Shown in pieces: positions 33,078-41,550 of a DNA stretch of 41,550 bases. Position 1 is the first letter of the stretch. Each line of letters opens with the position of its first letter. Source of the DNA: Eubacteriales bacterium (GTDB lineage: Bacteria > Bacillota > Clostridia > Oscillospirales > Acutalibacteraceae). The DNA is taken from NCBI GenBank assembly GCA_029219885.1, contig JAQXUH010000082.1, positions 1 to 41,550 on the forward strand. The letters are read 5' to 3'. The position numbers and the translations under genes are program-made. The notes under the pieces are model-generated. The model was not told the origin of the DNA. It was given only the letters and a program-made list of their open reading frames with translations, and ran no database searches.

Positions 33078-36000
33078 TTACATTGTTACAATATCGCCGT
33101 AGGCAACCATAGGAATATTTACTGTATTATCTCCGACTGAAACTTCAATAATATAGCTTACATAAGAACGAGCATATACTGTGCTTGTTGTTCTTACAGT
33201 AATCATATACTGTGAGTTGTTAATATCAGATGAAGAACGGAATGTAGTAACTCCGGTAGCACCCTTAATTAGCTGGGTTTCATCCATTAAAGTCTTGGTC
33301 ATAATTATACCACGTTCAACTATATTAACATTTTCTGAAGTTCCTGTTGACATCATACAGAACATTGAAACTTTATCGCCTGTTGAATTTCTAAGACCTG
33401 TACCGAATGAATCCGGAATAGCATTCTTTTGGTCTTCAGTAAGATTCTCGTCGGTTGAACTTACGCAAGCAAGTTTAACACCGCCGGCAAGAGCTTCTGT
33501 TACAGGGAATGCATAGAAGGTAAATGAACTTGAGCCATAAGAAAGCATTGTGTATGAGCCGTCATAATTTACAAGTGCAATACCAACACAATCAGAAATT
33601 GAAGGTGCGACTGTTACAATGTCATCAACCTTATATGCTGCAGCATCAGTGCCATCAGCAAATTTACCATTAGTTACTGTATAAGCTAATGTGGCATCTG
33701 ACTTAGTACCATTAGCCTTAATGACAGTATTACCTGTAATCTCATATCCTGCTGTAAGTTCTTTACCGCCAACAGTAAAGTTGGTGAATGTATAGTAGTT
33801 ACAATCCTGATTTGTAAGGGTTTCACCGTTACTGAACGTAATTGTCTGTCCGCTTATTGAAGAAACTGTTGTACCCTCAGGAACATAAATAACCTGTGCT
33901 CTTCCGAAGTAGTCAAGAAGCTGAACTTCATAATTAGCACAATCAGTAGTTGTAACATAAACATTTACTGTTGTATCAGTCTGAATCTTGGTTGAGAAAG
34001 TAGAAGAAGTACCGTTATTTACGCTGACTTTCTTTCCACCTTGTTCAACTTCCCAAGTAACAACACTAGCGTCACCGATGTAATCGAATTTAACTATATC
34101 ACCATAGGAGTGAATTTCATCAGTATATTGATTTGCAGTCGCACCATTGACAACATAGTTAAAGGTTACCTTATAAGTCTTCTTATTGGTGTTAAGGTCA
34201 TTAAGTACATCTGTTGTATAAGGGTCAGTTTCTTTTGTTCCTGTATACTTATAAACCTTATCGTTATAAGTTACATAAACAGCATTAATACCTGAAACGT
34301 ATTCCGGAGCATCATTAATGAGACCATATTCGAAATTGTTGTTAATCGCCTCACCATTATCTGCATACGCATCAAGGTCTGCAAGTTTTGCAAGAGACTG
34401 TGCATAGTTGTAGTTTTGATAACATTCGTTATCATCAACACTTACAAGTGCCTGAGCTGATAATTCAGCTGTCAAATCAACTATAGATTGCTGGTCGGCT
34501 GACAATACAGGAGTTTCTGCCTCTCCCTCAGTCTTAATTGGAGTATAAGTGTATTCAGTACCCAGGAACTCAGCTGATACATCGGCATCTGTGTCATAAC
34601 GTGCAGAATTCTTTGTGCTGTCAATAAGCTGATTAGCTTTCTCGATATTCTCCTGAATTGTGATAAAGCTTTCAAAGCTGAAATCTTGGTCATCAATTGT
34701 TGTAGTATAGAATACGCTGGACTCGTTGTCACTAAGATAAGCAGTCTTGTCAGTAACAGCACCGCTAAGATTTGAATTGCCCTTATCTGTAACAACTTCA
34801 CCTGTCGCATCAACAAGCGGCATCAAGTTATTAGCGGCAGCATCAACAAATGCAACAAGCTGCTCATACTCAGCACCTGTGAGTTCTGCATATCTCCAAT
34901 AATTTTCGTCGCCTTTGTTAGTGCTATAATTGATGTAATTATTAGCAAAATCAATGATAGCATTGTAATCAGCAACAGAGTCTGAAGTGTATTCGCTTGT
35001 ATCAACCTTATCGATTGTTTCTTTAACAGCTGTAATATCTTCTACTGCCTGCTGATATTCTTCAACAGTAAAGAGCTTTTCATATGCAGCAATTACATTT
35101 TGAACGATTCTTGCCTGAACAGGGTCAGTAGTTGTTGTGCCGGTCTTGAAAATGTCAGAGCCGGACTGAGTTGTGTTAAAGATAGGCTCGCCGCTGTCGG
35201 TATAAGCTGTGGTGTACTGATGTTCACCATCAACACCCTTTGTTTCAACAGCGTCAGCACCTGTGCCGTTATAGGTTGTGTTATGAGTATTTTCAACGAA
35301 CCAATATGCCTGGGCAATAGCGTCAAGATATTCTCTGTAAGATGAAACTGAGAATTCACCTGAGTTAAGGTCGCCGATAACTTCAGGCATACCGTTAGCA
35401 TCAAGAACTACCTTACCTTCGCTGTCAAGCTTAAGCTCTTTATTGAGAACCATATCAGCGAATGTACGAACTGCACCCTTATCGCAGGTTGCTACACCAA
35501 TGTTGTAGTAGGTGTAAAGCTCGTATGACATATTAGTTTCAGTACCAAGGTATGTATTATGCATAAAGATACCATTTTCAATGATATAGTTTGCATAGGT
35601 TTCAGCAGAAGTTGTATTTGTACTCTTCTTAACAGTATCCTTACCACTAAATGTTACAGTAGCGTTATAGGAATCAGTTGTTGAGTAACCCGTATCCATA
35701 ATTGCAAATGCTTTTCTGTCTGCAAGTCTGGAAGTACCGCTGTAAATATCATTTGATGTATCTTCGGTTTCATCAAAGACGCCATCGTCAAAACCGCCTG
35801 TTATAACAGCTCTGCCGTACATACCATTGCCGCAACCAAGTAAATCGGCATTAGTATAGCTGTCATATCCTGTTACATTATCCTTTGAATGAGAGGAATC
35901 ATACTTAGTAACAGTATATTCAGTTAACAAGCCTGTTCTGTTGTTAGCATAAGATGTAGCTGCCTTAACAGTTGATTCATCATTCTTAGGAGTCCAATAA

Positions 36001-39000
36001 AGGTTTGAGAAATCAAGGTTAAATTTATAACCTGTTGGTATGCCGTTACTGTCACGAGTGATAAGGTCGCTGTCACTTGAGTAGTCGATATAATAGTTAG
36101 CATCAACTACGCTTGAAGTAGCGGTGTACTCACCGTTGTCGCTTTCGTCAAATTCCATTAAGCCGTAAGAACCTGAAAGAGTACCTACTGTCTTATCATA
36201 GAAATCGAACTGAGCTTCAATAGTACTTGGTGTAACCTGAGTACCGTTGGTACCGCCATTTGCATTGATTGATTCCTCAGAGCCGAAATCTGCAAGATAC
36301 TTGAAATTACCTACACCTTTTCTGTATGTGGTATTATCAGCAGACAAATTATCGGCAAGAGGTTTGTTTGACGGACCCTTAGCATCGGTAACAGATGAAA
36401 TAATATCTGTTGCATATCCCTCAGAACCGATAAACCTACTGTAAATTGCCTTAGATACACGCTTTGAAGCACCCAAAATTGGAGCATTAGTATTTCTAAT
36501 ACCCTGAATAGTATGAGCCATACCGGGATTTGGCATTACATAGCAGAACTCATACTCGCCGTATGAAGCACCTGTATTAACATCCTTGTATGTTACAAGA
36601 AGCTCAATACCATCTTCGGTATACTTACCTGTGCTTTCGTTGTACTTAAAGTAGTTTGAAACATAACCGGAAAGAACATAAGCCTTAACGATATCTGCAT
36701 TCGGATTTGCTGCATAAATGTTAGCAGCCTGAGCGTCGGTCAGGTATTCGTTTACAGTAGCACCTGTACCATCAGCGTGAGAGTAAATCCAAAGGTTATT
36801 AGCCATTGGCGAAACACCATAGTCACCGCCTGAAAGTGTGCTATCGTTTAAGCAACGAGTTTCATCGGAAATACAGTAAACTGAGCCTGAGAATGAAGTA
36901 TCAATATAATAAGGATACTTAACAATTACCTTAGTACAACGCTCACCGAGGTTGTTACTGTCTTGACTGTAGAAACGGTTATCGGAAATTTCGATACCAT
37001 ACTTTGCATAACTTCCGCCAACAAGGTGAGTATAAATAACCTCATCAACTGTTACAACGTCGCCGGCACTTTCCTGGTCAGCCTCAGGAATGTTACCTGA
37101 ACGATAACCCCAAGAGCATTCACCATTTGAGGTATTAACCATACCGTACATAATTTCCTTAGTGCCGTCGCTCTTTGTCTGAGTAGCAAATACACCCTCA
37201 AGAACATATGAGCCGTCAGCAGCCTTAACTGTAATGTAGCAAGTACCGTCGTCACCATAGGTAAGCTCAAAGCCGTGAGAGAATGATGAACCGTCAGCAA
37301 GAGTACCATATGCAATACCCTCAGTTTCAGAGGTTGCAAGGAAGTAACAGTTGAAGCACTTTGAGTGGTTCATATTTACTGTCAAACGAAGATTATCGTT
37401 AGTGTAAATACCCTCAATATCGTAAGCGGTAAGTTTTGTCTTGTCTGTATCAGTTCCGTTATATTGAAGCGGGAACAATACAGGCCAACCGCTTTGAGTA
37501 TAAGAAATAAGGTTAATAAGTGTTGTATTACCTGAAATATCAATCTGCTTTGTAGCAAGAACGCCGTCGGTATTAGCAACCTTACCTGTCTGATACTCGT
37601 CGGTAGAAATAGGTCTTGCGTGAACAGAGTTTGTAGTTACTCTCTCGCCGTTTGCGTTATACATATATGAAACAGAGTTATGACCTGTTGAAACAAATGT
37701 ATAATCGTATGCAGGAAGATAGAATGGTGAAAGAAGCTGGTTACCATGAACGCCTGAGCCCTCGTTATGATTATCAGCGGCAGTACCGTCAATATCTACG
37801 AAGCCTGTGTTAGGCTCTGTTGAACGGAATACACGCTCGGAATAAGAGCCGTCATTTGAACCATATGAAACATACAAATAATAATATGTTGTACCGTTAA
37901 TTGTTTCGTGAGTTACCCAAGCACCCTCACCTGAGCCGTTAGTCTGTGAAGTTGAGCCTGTTTCGGCATCTTCAACAGATGTATTGAGTGGCCAGCAGAT
38001 AACTGTACCAGCGTCTGACATATCAGTTGAAAGACCTGTTGTCTTATCCATTTCCTTAACTGCGATACCGCTGTTCCATGAGCCGTATACCATATACATC
38101 TTGCTGTAATCAGCAGAATAGTAAACAGCAGGGTCAATAGCGTTGCAAGGAGTTTTATAGCCTAAGGCAGTTTCGTTAGGATAGTCATTTCCGCCAAGCT
38201 GGCTCCAAGTATCTGACTTGAATACTTCCTGAATGTTTGTATAAGGACCGGTGATATTATCGGAAACGCCCATAAAGATTGAGGAAATACCTGAGCCCCA
38301 AGATGATGTTGAGCCATAGTATACCCATTTGCCCATATCAACATTGTACATTACATGAGGAGCCCATACCAAATCACCTGCACCTGAACGATTGCTGTCC
38401 TTAGCGGCGAATGCAAGCGGAACTGCAAGAGCGGTATGATATTCAGCACCGAAAAGGTCGTGGTTTTGATAACCACATCTTCCCTGTGAGTCGCCTACAT
38501 ATTCCCAATTAACGCCGTCGGTTGACTTCTGAATAGTCATACCTGTACCGAAGAGGTAGTATTCTTTCTTAAGTGAGGTAACGTCAATTGAATTCTTTTC
38601 AATATATTCCTCGCCAACCTGTGTACCATTTGCAAGAGTGTAAACAGTTACAGCAGTTGGGTCGTGTGATGTTGCTGAAGTTGATGGAACATCAGCATTT
38701 TCATCATTATACATATTTAATACATCGACCTGAGTCATAGCCTCAGAATAGATACGAATATCGTCGAAGTAGAAGTCGCCCATATTAGCCCAGAACGGAG
38801 TACCGTCGCAGATAGAAAATTCTGTTGTATCTGCAATTAAGAACTTAATAATCTCTTTAGCGGCGGAGCCGTTATTGTTGAGATATTTTCCCTCGCCCTG
38901 AATAGTAACGTTGTGCTCATTACCATTGGTGTAAATCTTAACACCGCTGTTAGGGTCGATTGAAACAGCAACATTTACCCAATAACCTGAGTCATTACCG

Positions 39001-41550
39001 GTAGCGTGACCTGTAACATCCTGAGCGTCAGGCTTAATGTCGATATATCCGTTACCGCCTACGCCGTCAACAGTCTTGTCACAGCGTGAAACATAACCGG
39101 AGCTTAAAATCTTGAGATACTCATACTCGGAAGTGTCGCTTGCACCTGTCTTTGTAGAGAATGAAAGACCAGGCATCCAACCATTGTTCCAAGCAGATTG
39201 GTCAGTTACAACTGTGCCGTCATTCTCAATATATCTCCAGAAGCTGATTGTAACACCCTGGAAAGATGAAACAACATCAGCACCTGCAACAGTTGTAAGC
39301 GGGTTGTTCTCAAGAGTAATGTAGCTTGCATCATCGTTAGTTGCACCTGAGCCCTTTGCAAACTTAAGAACATTAGTTCTGTATGATGAAACAGCATTCC
39401 ACTCGCCTATTTGAGAAACACCGGCACCTGATTCGATTGTAGCAACAGCATTTGCTGAAAGTGTACCGTTGCCGTTGTCGGATGTAAATGCTCTGTCGCT
39501 GATAGCGGCATTTTCGTCGAAAGATTCCTGATAAATAAGATTTGTAGAATACTTAACCTTATTGATGAATGTTGCGGTGAAGTGCTCGGTTTCAACGCCG
39601 TCGTTTACACCCCAAGCCTCAATAGTGATAGTGGTCTGGCTGTCATACTTTGAACAAGCAATACCATTTTCGTTGAAAAGGTCATTATAAGTCTTTTCTG
39701 TAAGGAGACCTACATTACTGCCGTTTTCATCAGTTACTGTGTACTTAACAGTACCATTGTAAGTTTCAGGAGTAGTAATTGTGATTCTGTCAGTTTCAGG
39801 ATTGTAGAAGCTTGTGCCTGAAGAACAAGCGATGGCAAAATCAGTATTTCTTGTTACACTAACCTGAGAAACTGCTGAAACATAACTGCCGTTAATTTCA
39901 CGGGCAAAAATTGTCTTTGCAGAAGTACCGTCTGTGAATGGCTTTACAGCACCTGTGTAAGACTGCCATGTTGAGTTATCAAAGCTATACTCGATTGTGC
40001 CGACCTGTGAAGCGTTGCCTGTTGAGATTGCAACTGAATCTGTTGCAGAAATCTGTGCACCGTTTTCAACAGAGAATGTTGGCTGTTTCAAAAGAGCAAA
40101 TGTTGCAGTAACTGCCTTTGATTCAACATTACCGATAAATGAATATGCGGTAACAGTTACTGTTGAATATTCTGTACTGCCTGCGAAAGGAGCAATAGAA
40201 ACATCACCGGCAGCGATAGTAGTTTCTGCACCGTCCTTACCGCCGTCATAAGCAAGAGAATACTTTGTTTGCTGTTTATCGGCAGTAGTGATTGTAATTG
40301 TATCGTTAGGACCGATTACTGCTGAAGAAACGCTGAATACAGGAGCAATAACATTTGACTCGTGAAGAGCCTTATGAGCAGCAACGAGAGCGTCAGCCTT
40401 AGACTTAGCATTTGAAGTATCTGCATAGCCGCCGCTTACAACTGCTTTCATAACTGCCTGTGCGTTCTCATATGCTGTACGGAAATCAGCATAGGTTGTA
40501 TCGGTGTAAATATCGTAGCCTCTGCCGTTTGTTGCATAAGCCTGCATAGCATTGTTATCAATGCAGTCTTTGTTTACTTCAAAAGCGTCACGAAGAGCCT
40601 GATACTGTGCAGAGTCGGTTGTGATAGCAGCATTCGAAGCATTAGTTGAAAGATTGTCGAATAAAGCACAATATGAAGTAACTGTACTTTCAATATTGTC
40701 ATCTGTCTTATCTGCAAAGTACAAGTTAGGGTCTGAAGTTACAGCATCATAAACGGCAAGTAATGGTGATAAACCGCCCTCAGCATAGTTGCTAATATCT
40801 AAACTTTGAATTCTGCTGGATGTTGTAGGAACAGAATTGTGAAGTTTCTTATAGTTAAGAACGTAAACTGTGCTATCAGGGGTAGCTGGACCATAATTAC
40901 CACCTTTGAAGTGTGAGTAGAAATTGAAGTTATCATCATACTTCAAATAGTTGGTGTCAAAGTCACCACCTGTATATTCGCAGTAATTTCTCAGCCATTT
41001 ATAAGTTTTACTACCAAGGTCAAACGCACTACTTTGAGAAGACAAGTGTCCTAAAGTTGTATTTGTCGAAGTAGGCCAAGTACTATTTCCAGAAGTGCTA
41101 TAACCAAGCCAATCTGATGAAAGCGAAAATCCCGAAGTATCTAAGTAAACACTATAAAAAGTGTAAGACGTATAAGCATTTTTATATGTTTCAGCAACAA
41201 CAGGGAAAGAAGGATTAGTTGTTCCATCGTACATCAATACATGAATATTGTTAGAACGAACCTTGACTGTAACCTTATTGTTAACTGCACTTGACAAAGG
41301 TTCTGATGCAAGTGTTGTTGAAGAATAAAGCATGTTTGCATATCCTCCGACTGCAACATCAGTACCGTAATGACCATCAGCAGTACCTGTATAAGTTACT
41401 GAAGAAAATGGCTGCATTTTGTAAGTCGCATACTGGAGTTCATATGCAGGGCTGAACATATCAACGCTTTCGTCACCGCCGTAGTAATATGCGTCATAAG
41501 CCTTGTTGCACTTTACATAAGCGTCATAGGCATTGCCCATATTTGTATAA
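33078..41550 (-). CDS. Giant multidomain surface protein with GH43 arabinanase module (N-terminus cut by edge)
   Basis: The frame is open through the right edge; from the first ATG in the window (41540, not the true start) it is 2,820 residues. Counting from there: FIVAR-like helices about 300-395; two chitobiase-type beta-sandwich units about 396-485 and 486-566; a LamG/concanavalin-like domain about 666-945 (VTISFWRYIEN, DFYFDDIRIYSEAM); a GH43 five-blade catalytic domain about 955-1370 with D960 (HDPT), D1136 (NAIDPAV) and E1205 (GSGEGAW) as the expected base, pKa modulator and acid, and WAPHV; a GH43_C-like barrel about 1370-1480; unrecognised 1500-2060; helical repeats 2060-2400; beta-rich 2450-2820 ending YARSYVSYIIEV...MVAYGDIV. 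It is probably an endo-arabinanase on pectin side chains. No LPXTG, S-layer or dockerin is seen at the C-terminus. It is co-transcribed with the 40-residue gene. Confidence 0.85.
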   Translation of the reverse strand, partial: YTNMGNAYDAYVKCNKAYDAYYYGGDESVDMFSPAYELQYATYKMQPFSSVTYTGTADGHYGTDVAVGGYANMLYSSTTLASEPLSSAVNNKVTVKVRSNNIHVLMYDGTTNPSFPVVAETYKNAYTSYTFYSVYLDTSGFSLSSDWLGYSTSGNSTWPTSTNTTLGHLSSQSSAFDLGSKTYKWLRNYCEYTGGDFDTNYLKYDDNFNFYSHFKGGNYGPATPDSTVYVLNYKKLHNSVPTTSSRIQSLDISNYAEGGLSPLLAVYDAVTSDPNLYFADKTDDNIESTVTSYCALFDNLSTNASNAAITTDSAQYQALRDAFEVNKDCIDNNAMQAYATNGRGYDIYTDTTYADFRTAYENAQAVMKAVVSGGYADTSNAKSKADALVAAHKALHESNVIAPVFSVSSAVIGPNDTITITTADKQQTKYSLAYDGGKDGAETTIAAGDVSIAPFAGSTEYSTVTVTAYSFIGNVESKAVTATFALLKQPTFSVENGAQISATDSVAISTGNASQVGTIEYSFDNSTWQSYTGAVKPFTDGTSAKTIFAREINGSYVSAVSQVSVTRNTDFAIACSSGTSFYNPETDRITITTPETYNGTVKYTVTDENGSNVGLLTEKTYNDLFNENGIACSKYDSQTTITIEAWGVNDGVETEHFTATFINKVKYSTNLIYQESFDENAAISDRAFTSDNGNGTLSANAVATIESGAGVSQIGEWNAVSSYRTNVLKFAKGSGATNDDASYITLENNPLTTVAGADVVSSFQGVTISFWRYIENDGTVVTDQSAWNNGWMPGLSFSTKTGASDTSEYEYLKILSSGYVSRCDKTVDGVGGNGYIDIKPDAQDVTGHATGNDSGYWVNVAVSIDPNSGVKIYTNGNEHNVTIQGEGKYLNNNGSAAKEIIKFLIADTTEFSICDGTPFWANMGDFYFDDIRIYSEAMTQVDVLNMYNDENADVPSTSATSHDPTAVTVYTLANGTQVGEEYIEKNSIDVTSLKKEYYLFGTGMTIQKSTDGVNWEYVGDSQGRCGYQNHDLFGAEYHTALAVPLAFAAKDSNRSGAGDLVWAPHVMYNVDMGKWVYYGSTSSWGSGISSIFMGVSDNITGPYTNIQEVFKSDTWSQLGGNDYPNETALGYKTPCNAIDPAVYYSADYSKMYMVYGSWNSGIAVKEMDKTTGLSTDMSDAGTVICWPLNTSVEDAETGSTSQTNGSGEGAWVTHETINGTTYYYLYVSYGSNDGSYSERVFRSTEPNTGFVDIDGTAADNHNEGSGVHGNQLLSPFYLPAYDYTFVSTGHNSVSYMYNANGERVTTNSVHARPISTDEYQTGKVANTDGVLATKQIDISGNTTLINLISYTQSGWPVLFPLQYNGTDTDKTKLTAYDIEGIYTNDNLRLTVNMNHSKCFNCYFLATSETEGIAYGTLADGSSFSHGFELTYGDDGTCYITVKAADGSYVLEGVFATQTKSDGTKEIMYGMVNTSNGECSWGYRSGNIPEADQESAGDVVTVDEVIYTHLVGGSYAKYGIEISDNRFYSQDSNNLGERCTKVIVKYPYYIDTSFSGSVYCISDETRCLNDSTLSGGDYGVSPMANNLWIYSHADGTGATVNEYLTDAQAANIYAANPNADIVKAYVLSGYVSNYFKYNESTGKYTEDGIELLVTYKDVNTGASYGEYEFCYVMPNPGMAHTIQGIRNTNAPILGASKRVSKAIYSRFIGSEGYATDIISSVTDAKGPSNKPLADNLSADNTTYRKGVGNFKYLADFGSEESINANGGTNGTQVTPSTIEAQFDFYDKTVGTLSGSYGLMEFDESDNGEYTATSSVVDANYYIDYSSDSDLITRDSNGIPTGYKFNLDFSNLYWTPKNDESTVKAATSYANNRTGLLTEYTVTKYDSSHSKDNVTGYDSYTNADLLGCGNGMYGRAVITGGFDDGVFDETEDTSNDIYSGTSRLADRKAFAIMDTGYSTTDSYNATVTFSGKDTVKKSTNTTSAETYANYIIENGIFMHNTYLGTETNMSYELYTYYNIGVATCDKGAVRTFADMVLNKELKLDSEGKVVLDANGMPEVIGDLNSGEFSVSSYREYLDAIAQAYWFVENTHNTTYNGTGADAVETKGVDGEHQYTTAYTDSGEPIFNTTQSGSDIFKTGTTTTDPVQARIVQNVIAAYEKLFTVEEYQQAVEDITAVKETIDKVDTSEYTSDSVADYNAIIDFANNYINYSTNKGDENYWRYAELTGAEYEQLVAFVDAAANNLMPLVDATGEVVTDKGNSNLSGAVTDKTAYLSDNESSVFYTTTIDDQDFSFESFITIQENIEKANQLIDSTKNSARYDTDADVSAEFLGTEYTYTPIKTEGEAETPVLSADQQSIVDLTAELSAQALVSVDDNECYQNYNYAQSLAKLADLDAYADNGEAINNNFEYGLINDAPEYVSGINAVYVTYNDKVYKYTGTKETDPYTTDVLNDLNTNKKTYKVTFNYVVNGATANQYTDEIHSYGDIVKFDYIGDASVVTWEVEQGGKKVSVNNGTSSTFSTKIQTDTTVNVYVTTTDCANYEVQLLDYFGRAQVIYVPEGTTVSSISGQTITFSNGETLTNQDCNYYTFTNFTVGGKELTAGYEITGNTVIKANGTKSDATLAYTVTNGKFADGTDAAAYKVDDIVTVAPSISDCVGIALVNYDGSYTMLSYGSSSFTFYAFPVTEALAGGVKLACVSSTDENLTEDQKNAIPDSFGTGLRNSTGDKVSMFCMMSTGTSENVNIVERGIIMTKTLMDETQLIKGATGVTTFRSSSDINNSQYMITVRTTSTVYARSYVSYIIEVSVGDNTVNIPMVAYGDIVTM

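Noticed and set aside
33078-41550. Phage tail or adhesin misread for the giant protein
   Set aside because: The GH43 triad, LamG-like and chitobiase-like modules point to a surface polysaccharide enzyme; no phage genes are nearby.

Overview
The window reads as a chromosomal segment of an anaerobic, low-GC Gram-positive bacterium of the class Clostridia, most likely a Ruminococcus-like gut or rumen Oscillospiraceae. The grounds are family-level and not a database match: a four-subunit ferredoxin-dependent 2-oxoacid oxidoreductase, a T-box leader, a CIRCE-controlled groESL operon, an RqcH/NFACT protein, DUF4364, an UPF0735 ACT protein, and a giant secreted arabinanase-like protein. Most genes lie on the minus strand.

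Layout. 1-303: start of a YitT-type membrane protein (cut by the edge). 407-3213: plsY, der, rpmF and yceD (lipid synthesis, ribosome assembly). 3331-5332: a TetR regulator and a pyruvyl-transferase-like gene. 5497-8856: porGDAB behind a T-box leader whose best-fitting specifier is AUC (Ile). 8853-10415: secreted FN3 protein. 10521-12545: groESL with CIRCE. 12623-17017: DUF1858, trmK, nif3, rqcH, ispD and ispF packed as one operon, with DUF4364 divergent. 17735-21674: a four-gene ABC/membrane operon divergent from padR and a HAAS/DUF6120-like gene, separated by an 18-bp-arm perfect palindrome. 21830-24738: UPF0735 ACT protein, hom and lysC (aspartate pathway). 24933-26081: AI-2E family permease. 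26145-30196: rpe, a DUF4015-like membrane-anchored protein, a cadherin-like beta-sandwich protein and mgtE. 30384-32725: unrecognised genes, a 645-base gene-free stretch with repeats and nested hairpins, and a 58-residue gene with its own promoter and terminator. 32941-41550: a 40-residue acidic peptide gene 14 bases behind a protein of more than 2,820 residues that carries a GH43 arabinanase module.

The observations most worth following are (i) the apparent Ile T-box in front of a 2-oxoacid:ferredoxin oxidoreductase, which would fit isoleucine synthesis by reductive carboxylation of 2-methylbutyryl-CoA; (ii) the giant surface enzyme paired with a tiny glycine/aspartate-rich peptide; (iii) the palindrome between padR and the ABC operon; and (iv) the structured, repeat-bearing region 31918-32450. 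Functions are inferred by reading motifs; no search was run.
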